Shown piece by piece: positions 1 to 5,362 of a stretch of DNA of 5,627 nucleotides. The notes beneath the pieces are model-generated. The model did not search any database. It was not told where the DNA came from and saw nothing but the letters and a program-made list of their open reading frames with translations. The stretch's first letter is position 1. Every line of letters begins with the position of its first letter. Where the stretch lies: positions 1 to 5,627 of the forward strand of contig JAEWWY010000531.1 of the NCBI GenBank assembly GCA_023458835.1, written 5' to 3'. The stretch is from Bacillota bacterium. GTDB lineage: Bacteria; Bacillota; Clostridia; Christensenellales; Aristaeellaceae. A program made the position numbers and the translations under genes.

Positions 1-48
1 CCCGATGTGCCCTTCCCCAAGAGCCCCGCAATAATGCGTGCGTTTCAT
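1..48 (-). CDS. aspS: Aspartyl-tRNA synthetase, N-terminal 16 codons (gene runs off the left edge)
   Basis: The 16 visible residues read MKRTHYCGALGEGHIG. They match the conserved N-terminus of bacterial-type AspRS (a short lead, then RTHYCG and an HIG element at the start of the OB-fold anticodon-binding domain). The enzyme attaches aspartate to tRNA-Asp in the cytoplasm and, in non-discriminating forms, also to tRNA-Asn. The ATG at 46-48 is supported by a strong Shine-Dalgarno site (GGAGG at 57-61, 8 bases upstream). The gene lies directly behind a T-box leader, the usual control for synthetase genes in Firmicutes, which independently supports the assignment. Nothing can be said about catalytic motifs, or from the protein itself about discrimination between tRNA-Asp and tRNA-Asn, because the body lies outside the window. 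Confidence 0.85.
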   Translation of the reverse strand, partial: MKRTHYCGALGEGHIG

Positions 49-93
49 CCGTCTTTCCTCCCCTAGGCTCAAGCCTTGAAAACATTTGGGTAT

Positions 94-133
94 AAAAAAA
101 CGCCCTTCAATCCCTTGCTCGGGACGAAAGACG
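94..133 (-). terminator. T-box intrinsic terminator of the aspS leader
   Basis: On the minus strand a 13-base arm starting CGTCTTTCG pairs with a 14-base arm ending GAAGGGCG, with a single-base bulge and a six-base loop GAGCAA. Seven T residues (94-100) follow at once. The 5' arm lies just past the T-box motif, as needed for mutually exclusive antiterminator and terminator folds. Confidence 0.9.
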
Positions 134-388
134 TGATCTTGCGCGGTGCCACCCCACTGGGCCAAAGGCCCTCTCATCAGCAACAGCCCGCAGGCGATTG
201 CCTCCGGCGAAAACGGGCCGGTCCCGTCCAAGCCTACTGGGCGTATGCCTTTCGGTTGGCTGCTCCAGGCTGTTCTTCCCCGAAAGCTCCGTGCCACCCT
301 CTCACCTTGCGGCGGCTCTCTTGAACGGAAATTTTCCGGCTACTCTTCCTATCATCGCAATGAAGCAAAAGCGCTTCTATGAAGATTT
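94..388 (-). promoter_or_regulatory. T-box riboswitch leader controlling aspS
   Basis: This leader senses uncharged tRNA and lets transcription into aspS proceed when charging is low. In transcript order it shows: the stem I S-turn motif AGTA (341-344); the AGAGAG bulge followed by a distal hairpin of GCCGCC pairing with GGGTGGC around the loop GCAAGGTGAGA; the 3' side of the specifier loop GGAAGAACAG (270-279); a stem III-like hairpin GGGCC-TTT-GGCCC (159-171); and the antiterminator T-box motif GGGGTGGCACCGCGC (141-155). It ends in an intrinsic terminator. The UGGC of the T-box would pair with a tRNA ending GCCA, so it suits a G73 tRNA such as tRNA-Asn or tRNA-Asp. The specifier triplet in the expected place is AAC or the overlapping GAA (272-275), not GAC. 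The start at about 388 is inferred from the promoter. Confidence 0.92.
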
Positions 389-394
389 GAAGGT

Positions 395-423
395 ATTATA
401 CCCGCAAACTTCCCCTGTGTCAA
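395..423 (-). promoter_or_regulatory. SigA-type promoter of the aspS T-box leader, perfect consensus
   Basis: Reading the minus strand, TTGACA (418-423) and TATAAT (395-400) are both exact consensus hexamers separated by exactly 17 bases. Transcription should start near the A at 388. A promoter this strong fits a leader whose output is set mainly by T-box termination. It is divergent from the merR promoter, with about 56 bases between the two -35 elements. Confidence 0.9.
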
Positions 424-479
424 CGGAAAGTGTTTTATAAAACGGAAAAAAGCAGCAAAAAAGAGATTTAAAAAAAGGC

Positions 480-510
480 TTGACATTTACGTTACGGAAA
501 GGTTTATCAT
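480..510 (+). promoter_or_regulatory. MerR-type promoter with 19-base spacer upstream of the TipAS regulator
   Basis: TTGACA (480-485) and TATCAT (505-510) are separated by 19 bases instead of 17. Over-long spacers of 19-20 bases are the hallmark of promoters activated by MerR-family proteins, which untwist the DNA to realign the two elements. The gene directly downstream is itself a MerR-family activator, so autoactivation is likely. The GGGAGG ribosome site (520-525) follows 8 bases before the ATG at 534. Confidence 0.82.
484..502. promoter_or_regulatory. Probable MerR operator dyad in the promoter spacer
   Basis: An imperfect inverted repeat, TTTACG-TTA-CGGAAA (486-500) with one mismatch per half-site, extends partly outward to 484-502. 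It sits between the -35 and -10 hexamers where MerR dimers bind. Its sequence resembles the operators of other TipAL/Mta-like regulators. Binding by the product of the adjacent gene is inferred. Confidence 0.65.
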
Positions 511-533
511 AAATCTGTCGGGAGGAATGCAAG

Positions 534-1295
534 ATGGAATACACCGTTTTGAAGCTGGGAAGATTGGCCGGGATCAGCCCCCGGACCCTCCGGTACTACG
601 ACGAGATCGGATTGCTTTCGCCTATGAAGGTCACCGCGTCGGGTTACCGGATGTACGGGGAAAAAGAAGTGGACGCACTGCAGCAGATCCTGTATTACCG
701 TGAGCTGGATTTAAGCCTCACGGATATCAAGGCCATCCTTTCCGCGCCGTCCTTTGACCGGTTGGCGGCGCTTAACAACCATCTTGCGGAGCTTCACAAG
801 CGGCGGGGCCGGCTGGACCGCCTGATTCAAAGTGTGGAGAAGACCATCCTCCACGAGAAAGGAAAGGTTGCCATGAGCGACAAAGAAAAATTCGAGGCCT
901 TCAAAAAAGACCTGATCCGGGAAAATGAGGAAAAGTACGGCGAAGAGGTCAGGCAAAAGTACGGCGACAAACGGGTGGATGAAAGCAATGCAAAAATGAT
1001 GAACCTGACGAAGGAACAATATGACGCCATGCAAAAAATGGCCGCGGAAATCATCTCCTGTCTGGAGCAGGCCGTTTTACAAAAGGCCGATCCCGCCGGG
1101 GAAGAGGGAAAGCGGCTGGCAAAGCTGCATAAGGAATGGCTTTCCTTCACCTGGAAGGAGTATTCCAAAGAAGCCCATCTGGGTCTTGCGCAGATGTATG
1201 TGGAGGATGAGCGCTTTACCGCATACTACGACGGCCGGGTGAAAGGCTGCGCCGCGTTTTTGAGGGATGCGGTGGCGGCTTACGTGAAGGAATAA
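534..1295 (+). CDS. MerR-family transcriptional activator with TipAS antibiotic-recognition domain (TipAL/Mta-like)
   Basis: Residues 1-70 form a MerR winged-helix domain: a helix-turn-helix around GRLAGISPRTLRYYDEIGLL, then the wing GYRMYGEKEVDALQQI. Residues about 75-112 form the charged dimerisation coiled coil. Residues 114-253 match the TipAS domain, with family-typical segments EKYGEEVRQKYGD, LHKEWLSFTW, and SKEAHLGLAQMYVEDERFTAYY near the end. Full length (253 residues) is normal for TipAL/Mta proteins. In known relatives the TipAS domain binds thiopeptides and other hydrophobic compounds and the protein then activates its own promoter and resistance or efflux genes; the ligand here is unknown. 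The start has GGGAGG 8 bases upstream. An internal ATG at 873 (residue 114) lies exactly at the TipAS boundary and could give a separate ligand-binding protein. The gene is probably autoregulated through its 19-base-spacer promoter and is monocistronic, since a terminator follows. Confidence 0.93.
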   Translation: MEYTVLKLGRLAGISPRTLRYYDEIGLLSPMKVTASGYRMYGEKEVDALQQILYYRELDLSLTDIKAILSAPSFDRLAALNNHLAELHKRRGRLDRLIQSVEKTILHEKGKVAMSDKEKFEAFKKDLIRENEEKYGEEVRQKYGDKRVDESNAKMMNLTKEQYDAMQKMAAEIISCLEQAVLQKADPAGEEGKRLAKLHKEWLSFTWKEYSKEAHLGLAQMYVEDERFTAYYDGRVKGCAAFLRDAVAAYVKE

Positions 1296-1303
1296 AGGAT
1301 ACA

Positions 1304-1349
1304 GCTCTCCCGCGAGGACGAGATTTCATCTTCGCGGAAGAGCATTTTT
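1304..1349 (+). terminator. Intrinsic terminator after the MerR/TipAS gene
   Basis: A long hairpin has outer arms GCTCT and AGAGC (1304-1308 / 1339-1343), then one mismatch, then CCGCGAGGA pairing with TCTTCGCGG. TTTTT follows at 1345-1349. It begins 8 bases after the stop codon at 1293-1295 and separates the regulator from the methyltransferase gene. Confidence 0.88.
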
Positions 1350-1367
1350 ATGCCTGTCAAAACAATT

Positions 1368-1394
1368 TTGCTTTGTGCAAGACTGTGGTAAAAT
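1368..1394 (+). promoter_or_regulatory. Likely extended -10 promoter for the methyltransferase gene
   Basis: TAAAAT (1389-1394) is preceded by TGG (1386-1388), an extended -10 motif. The best -35 candidate, TTGCTT (1368-1373), is weak and lies 15 bases upstream. A short palindrome CAAAA-CAA-TTTTG (1358-1370) overlaps this -35 region and could be an operator, but may be chance. The spacer is not over-long, so this does not look like a target of the upstream MerR protein. Confidence 0.55.
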
Positions 1395-1446
1395 ACCTTG
1401 TGAAGGCAAATTTCATCTTATCCGAAATGTTTGGAGGTGAGGCGCC

Positions 1447-2241
1447 ATGTCCCGAATGGCCGACGCGGAACGACTGGACAAAATGTACGTGAAGAACGAT
1501 ACGGTTTCCACACGTATAGGGTTGCATGACAAATACAGCGTGAACAAGTATGGCTGGGGCAACTGGGTATTTGACCAATATGAATTCCGGGACGGTATGA
1601 ACATACTGGAACTGGGATGCGGGCCTGCGGGAATCTGGCTGGGCAGGGACGGCCGTTTGCCCAAAGGCTCAAAAATCATCCTTTCCGACTTCTCACCGCT
1701 GATGGTTGAGAAGGCAAAGAGCCTGCTTAAGGATCATCCATGCTTTTCATTCGAACAAATCGATATACAGCATATCCCCTATGATGATGCGACCTTTGAT
1801 ATCGTCATTGCCAACCACATGCTATATCATGTTCCGGATCAGGAGAAGGCCTTGTCGCAGGTATGCAGGGTACTTGCATCGGGCGGCCGCTTCTATACGA
1901 CGACCCTTGGCAGAAGCTCGCTCAAGGAGCTGCAGGATATCTACCGTAAGCTGGAAGGCAAGGCTTCCTTTTCATACTCGGAAAACATCTCGTTTACCCT
2001 TGAAAACGGGGCTGAATTGTTGGGCAGGTATTTTTCCGATGTGGAGCGGAGGCAGTACATCGATTCCCTGCGGGTCACGGATATCGATGATTTGACCGCC
2101 TATATCAAATCCTACAATGAGATCCCTGATTCTGTCGACAGCGAATTATACGCGCTTGTTCAAAACGGTTTTTCAAAGGACGGCATATTCCATATCCAAA
2201 AAGAGCAAGGGATGTTTATTTGTCAAAAACAAGCCGGCTGA
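1447..2241 (+). CDS. Class I SAM-dependent methyltransferase, substrate unknown
   Basis: A 264-residue cytosolic protein with a Rossmann-fold methyltransferase core. Motif I is ILELGCGPAG (53-62). The acidic residue that would bind the SAM ribose is D81 in ILSDFS. The segment IDIQHIPYDD (105-114) supplies the adenine-contacting Asp, IANHMLYHVPD (121-131) follows, and the post-core strand is VLASGGRFYTTT (142-153). The N-terminal GLHDKYSVNKYGWGNWVFDQY stretch and the helical C-terminal third (about 155-264) would shape the substrate pocket. They resemble the Methyltransf_11-type proteins common in Clostridia, whose substrates are mostly unknown. No membrane segment or zinc-finger cysteines are seen, which argues against the RlmA type. 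The ATG is chosen for GGAGG (1433-1437) 9 bases upstream. Parts of the gene look more A/T-rich than the serS region. Its last 26 bases overlap the convergent gene. A link to drug resistance is possible from the neighbouring regulator but not shown. Confidence 0.88.
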   Translation: MSRMADAERLDKMYVKNDTVSTRIGLHDKYSVNKYGWGNWVFDQYEFRDGMNILELGCGPAGIWLGRDGRLPKGSKIILSDFSPLMVEKAKSLLKDHPCFSFEQIDIQHIPYDDATFDIVIANHMLYHVPDQEKALSQVCRVLASGGRFYTTTLGRSSLKELQDIYRKLEGKASFSYSENISFTLENGAELLGRYFSDVERRQYIDSLRVTDIDDLTAYIKSYNEIPDSVDSELYALVQNGFSKDGIFHIQKEQGMFICQKQAG

Positions 2242-3265
2242 CCGCCTGAACCCGCGTTTTATCAGCGATATCAAAGGTGATCCGCCGCGCCCATGCCTCC
2301 CGGGTGCAAAGGGAAACCCCGTTCACGAGGGTGATGCTTTCCCCGCCGCATCTTCCGCAGCGAATGCAGCCGAAGTTCTCCAGGCATTGGCGGATGGCCG
2401 GGGGCATTTGCTCTTTTTCCCGGGCCAGTTGGACCATTGCTTCATAAGGCGCTGACCATTCAAAGAACATGCTGTCTATGTAGAGGGTGAAAATGCATAC
2501 CGTTTTTCCCTTTGCGGTAAGGTGTATCGTCCAGTTGGGCGCGCAGTAGGACCAGAACTTGCAGCTTGCTTTCAGGCTTTGCTTGTCCGCCAAGGCATGC
2601 ATAAGCTCCTTCCACCATTCCGCCTTGGGCCCCAGGGTCCTTATTATTTCCGGCCGCAAAGGATCGATATCCTCCTTGCGCTTTCCCCCGCCCAGCAGAA
2701 TGGTTTCAAAGTCCGCCCTCAGGAACAAATCGCTTTGCATGGCGAAATCCTTTTTGCTGTCCATGGCGGGGATGCGGCATGCAAGGTACGCAAGCGCCGG
2801 AAAAAAGGAAGGGCAGCTTTCGTTGTACATGCATACCGTGTCGCAGGATGGGTAGGCCTGCACAGGGCGGCCGTTTTTGAAGTATGCAAAATAAAAGCCG
2901 TAGTTTTGCAGCGCATCCAGATGAAAAGCAGCCGGCTTTTTGAAGTGCTTGCGGATCAGCGGTTTGGGAAAGCGGAGGAAGGATACCTCGCCCTCCCGCG
3001 TGAGCTCGCCATAGATGCCCGCCGCATACAAAAGCAAAATGGTCTGGGTCAGGCGGTGATAGCTTTCCAGGTCATCCTCTGCCCGGTAGGCGGCGGTATC
3101 CGCGTATATATCCAGCAAAAGCTGCCGTATATACTGCAGCCCCTCAAAGATTTCCTCACCGCCGGCGCTTTCGATCTTGTCCCTGGTCGGCCCTGCCGGA
3201 AAATCACAAACGTTGCGGCGCAAAAACGCGGCCCGCTCTTCAAAAGGCGACGTCTGAAAAAGCAT
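2216..3265 (-). CDS. Uncharacterised protein, third gene of the serS operon, with C-terminal Cys cluster
   Basis: I do not recognise this 349-residue protein with confidence. The ATG at 3263-3265 is chosen because GGGAGGGGG (3272-3280) lies in ideal position; the reading frame stays open to 3568, but that would overlap the HAD gene. It has no signal peptide and no clear membrane segment, so it is probably cytosolic. The N-terminal part (about 30-130) is helical with aromatic residues. A middle-to-late segment (about 215-285, with WWKEL, KFWSYCAPNWTIHL and KGKTVCIFTLYI) vaguely recalls small alpha/beta domains such as DUF3788; this is a weak memory-based resemblance. The C-terminus carries C300-x2-C303-x2-C306 and C320, a possible metal site. 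The gene starts 26 bases after the HAD stop codon on the same strand, suggesting co-transcription under the serS T-box. No terminator is visible after it; its end overlaps the methyltransferase end. Confidence 0.8.
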   Translation of the reverse strand: MLFQTSPFEERAAFLRRNVCDFPAGPTRDKIESAGGEEIFEGLQYIRQLLLDIYADTAAYRAEDDLESYHRLTQTILLLYAAGIYGELTREGEVSFLRFPKPLIRKHFKKPAAFHLDALQNYGFYFAYFKNGRPVQAYPSCDTVCMYNESCPSFFPALAYLACRIPAMDSKKDFAMQSDLFLRADFETILLGGGKRKEDIDPLRPEIIRTLGPKAEWWKELMHALADKQSLKASCKFWSYCAPNWTIHLTAKGKTVCIFTLYIDSMFFEWSAPYEAMVQLAREKEQMPPAIRQCLENFGCIRCGRCGGESITLVNGVSLCTREAWARRITFDIADKTRVQAVSRLVFDK

Positions 3266-3291
3266 GGTCTTCCCCCTCCCGTTTACACATT

Positions 3292-3975
3292 CTACCTGCC
3301 GCAAAACTGCAGGCAGATATCCGTAAGCTCCTCCACCGAATGGGCTTGTTTGTCCGCTTCCTGCCATTCCAGCGGGGAACCGAAGCCATAGGCGGCGGCA
3401 ACCGTGCACAGGCCGTTTTCCTTGCCGGCCAGGATATCTATGAGCCTGTCGCCTACCATGACGGCTCTCAAGGGGCAGTGCTCCCGCACAAGCTCCGCCA
3501 CCAGTTGGCCTTTCGTTCGCGCAGCATCCCCGCCTTGGGCTTTTACAAAATACTTCCCGATGCCCCAATGCTGAAGCGACTTATCGATATATTCCTGACT
3601 GGCGTTGCTGGCGATGAAAAGGCCGGCGCACGCGCTCAGGATATCCAGCATTTTTATAACGCCGGGATATATTTGCTGGCAGGATTCCAGCAGCGCCATT
3701 TGGTATCCGCGCCGTATTTTGCAAAATTCCGCCTCCAATCCCTTTGGCAGGCCAAGCATTTTTGCCGTTTCCTCATGGGAGGGGCCGTTGTATTTTTCCA
3801 GCTCCTCCTTAGGCGGCACGGGCAGGTTCATGTCGCGAAAGGTTTTTTGAAGCTCCGTCACACACAGGTGCCTGCTGTCTATGAGCGTGCCGTCAAAATC
3901 AAATATGATCATTGGCAGCCCGCACGGGACACAGGGCCCGGGGGCTGCCATGAAAAAGGGTCTACATCCTTGCAC
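3292..3975 (-). CDS. HAD-superfamily hydrolase (phosphoglycolate phosphatase-like)
   Basis: A haloacid-dehalogenase-type phosphatase, probably acting on a small phosphorylated metabolite in the cytoplasm. All four motifs are present: motif I FDFDGTLIDS with nucleophile D26 and acid/base D28; motif II FIASNAS with S123; motif III Lys K155; motif IV VGDRLID with D176 and D180. The helical cap (about 35-105) is the C1 type of the Gph family. The start is notable. A GTG at 3973-3975 has AGGAG (3983-3987) 7 bases upstream and lies 10 bases after the serS stop, whereas the ATG at 3910-3912, where the family would normally begin (MIIFDFDGT), has no ribosome site. The GTG start adds 21 residues including a PGPCVPCG motif. 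The alternative starts at 3951 or 3912 would give 219 or 206 residues. It is the second gene of the serS operon; HAD phosphatases often have broad specificity, so the substrate is unknown. Confidence 0.9.
   Translation of the reverse strand: MQGCRPFFMAAPGPCVPCGLPMIIFDFDGTLIDSRHLCVTELQKTFRDMNLPVPPKEELEKYNGPSHEETAKMLGLPKGLEAEFCKIRRGYQMALLESCQQIYPGVIKMLDILSACAGLFIASNASQEYIDKSLQHWGIGKYFVKAQGGDAARTKGQLVAELVREHCPLRAVMVGDRLIDILAGKENGLCTVAAAYGFGSPLEWQEADKQAHSVEELTDICLQFCGR
3914..3949 (-). repeat. GC-rich hairpin within the 5' end of the HAD gene
   Basis: Perfect 8-base arms GGCAGCCC and GGGCTGCC (3942-3949 / 3914-3921) enclose an inner CGGG/CCCG pairing (3937-3940 / 3925-3928). The structure ends one base before the in-frame ATG at 3912. 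It has no T-run on either strand, so it is not an intrinsic terminator. It may modulate translation of the HAD gene or mRNA decay between serS and HAD. Confidence 0.65.
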
Positions 3976-3985
3976 CTTTTTGCTC

Positions 3986-5254
3986 CTATCTTTTGCAGAT
4001 CCTGTCCGCGCCCATATAGGGGATCAGGACTTCGGGAACGGTTACCGTTCCATCCTCATTTTGATAGTTTTCCAAGATGGCGGCTACGGTGCGGCCCACG
4101 GCTACGCCGCTGCCGTTTAGGGTATGGGCGTATTGCGGCTTATCCTTTACAGATTCCCTGTAGCGGATGCCCGCCCGGCGCGCCTGGAATTCCTCACAGT
4201 TGGAGCAGCTTGAAATTTCCACATACCGGTTGTAGCTGGGCATCCACACCTCGATATCATAGGTCTTGGCGGCGGAAAAGCCCATATCCCCGGTGCACAG
4301 GCAGACCACCCGGTAGGGCAGGCCCAAGAGCTTTAACACCTTTTCCGCCTGAAGGGTCATGCTTTCCAATTCCTCATAGCTCTGCTCCGGCTTGGTCACC
4401 TTCACCAGTTCCACCTTGTTGAACTGGTGCTGGCGGATCAGCCCCCTGGTATCCCGCCCGGCGCTGCCGGCCTCGGCCCGAAAGCAGGTGGAGTAGGCGC
4501 AATGGCGGATGGGCAATTGGCCTCCGTCCAGGATCATATCCCTATACATGTTGGTGACGGGCACCTCCGCGGTGGGGATCATAAAGGTATCCTGGTCCAC
4601 CTTGTAGGCGTCCTCCTCAAACTTGGGCAGTTGGCCCGTGCCCGTCATGCTGGCACGGTTGACCATATAGGGGGGATAGACCTCTTCATACCCCGCCTCC
4701 ACATGGGTATTCAGGAAAAAGTTGATGACCGCCCGCTCCAGGCGTGCGCCCTGGCCCCGGTAGAAGGTGAACCTGGCGCCGGATACCTTGGCGGCGGTGT
4801 CAAAGTCCAGGATGCCAAGGTCGATGCCGATATCCCAATGGGGCTTGGGTTCCCATGGGAAAACCCGGGGCGTACCATGGCGGCGCTGCTCCACATTTTC
4901 CTTCTCGTCCAGCCCCTGCGGCACGCTTTCGTGAGGGATGTTGGGCACGACCAGCAAAAACTGCTCCATCTGCTCATCCAGGGCCTTCACCTGCACATCC
5001 AGGGCGGCGATTTCCTCACCCACCCGCTTCATTTCCTCCATGATGGGCTGGGCGTCGCCCCCCAGGCGCTTAATGGACGCGATTTCCTTGCTGGCCTCAT
5101 TGCGGCGGTTTTTCAGGTTTTCAGATTGGGCCATCAAAGCCCGGCGCTTTTCATCCGCCTGCAAAAAGCTGTCCAGGGGAATATTCTTGCCCCGCTTTAA
5201 AAGGGCGTCGGTCAAAATGTCCGGGTTCTGCCTGATCTTTCTTAGGTCCAGCAT
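3986..5254 (-). CDS. serS: Seryl-tRNA synthetase
   Basis: A 422-residue class II synthetase of the usual bacterial SerRS length; it charges tRNA-Ser (and tRNA-Sec where present) with serine. Residues 1-104 form the N-terminal domain, with a long antiparallel coiled coil (about 31-104) that grips the long variable arm of tRNA-Ser. Motif 1 lies around 168-195 (GARLERAVINFF then GYEEVYPPYMV). The TAE serine-binding loop is at 228-230. Motif 2 runs 256-282 with FRAEAGSAGRDTRG and QHQFNKVE. The signature EISSCSN is at 346-352 and motif 3 (LNGSGVAVGRTVAAILE) at 379-395, with the class-defining Arg at 388. The ATG at 5252-5254 is supported by GGAGG (5262-5266) 7 bases upstream and by the canonical MLDLRKIRQNP start; the frame stays open further upstream only through the T-box leader. 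It is the first gene of a T-box-controlled operon with the HAD and unknown genes behind it. Confidence 0.98.
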   Translation of the reverse strand: MLDLRKIRQNPDILTDALLKRGKNIPLDSFLQADEKRRALMAQSENLKNRRNEASKEIASIKRLGGDAQPIMEEMKRVGEEIAALDVQVKALDEQMEQFLLVVPNIPHESVPQGLDEKENVEQRRHGTPRVFPWEPKPHWDIGIDLGILDFDTAAKVSGARFTFYRGQGARLERAVINFFLNTHVEAGYEEVYPPYMVNRASMTGTGQLPKFEEDAYKVDQDTFMIPTAEVPVTNMYRDMILDGGQLPIRHCAYSTCFRAEAGSAGRDTRGLIRQHQFNKVELVKVTKPEQSYEELESMTLQAEKVLKLLGLPYRVVCLCTGDMGFSAAKTYDIEVWMPSYNRYVEISSCSNCEEFQARRAGIRYRESVKDKPQYAHTLNGSGVAVGRTVAAILENYQNEDGTVTVPEVLIPYMGADRICKR

Positions 5255-5320
5255 ACATTTCCCTCCCTGCGGCCTGGCCGCGTCGTTTACGCCGGTTGTA
5301 CGGGGGTATTCCGGCGAAAT

Positions 5321-5362
5321 AAAAAAGCCGCCCCTTTTCAGTGTTGCCACTGAAAGGGACGG
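5321..5362 (-). terminator. T-box intrinsic terminator of the serS leader
   Basis: On the minus strand CCGTCCCTTTCAGTG pairs with CACTGAAAAGGGGCGG (one unpaired A at most) around a GCAA tetraloop (5344-5347). A C and TTTTTT (5321-5326) follow. The tetraloop and the 15-base arms make this very stable. It lies between the T-box motif and the serS ribosome site. Confidence 0.92.

Noticed and set aside
76..440. Several short plus-strand open frames of about 80 codons
   Set aside because: They are antisense to the aspS T-box leader and promoter, lack ribosome sites and show no homology-like features.
1323..1419. Ten-base direct repeat ATTTCATCTT at 1323-1332 and 1410-1419
   Set aside because: One copy is part of the terminator hairpin arm and the repeat is short and A/T-rich; chance is the simplest explanation.
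2522..3391. Long plus-strand open frame of 289 codons
   Set aside because: It is antisense to the minus-strand unknown gene, crosses its start into the HAD gene, and shows no recognisable domain; the minus-strand genes have strong ribosome sites and family motifs.
3266..3568. N-terminal extension of the unknown protein to an upstream start at 3568
   Set aside because: The added 101 residues overlap the HAD coding region in another frame and are Arg/Gly/Pro-rich without domain character; the ATG at 3265 has a strong ribosome site.
3914..3949. Hairpin considered as an intrinsic terminator between serS and the HAD gene
   Set aside because: No T-run follows it on either strand and it lies inside the likely HAD reading frame.
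3340..4422. Plus-strand open frame of 360 codons
   Set aside because: It runs antisense across the HAD gene and the 3' part of serS, both of which have clear family motifs. Its predicted product is rich in Arg, Pro and Gly with no domain, typical of a shadow frame in GC-rich sequence.
4427..5200. Plus-strand open frame of 257 codons
   Set aside because: It lies entirely antisense to serS, with no ribosome site of note and a low-complexity Gly/His/Leu-rich product.
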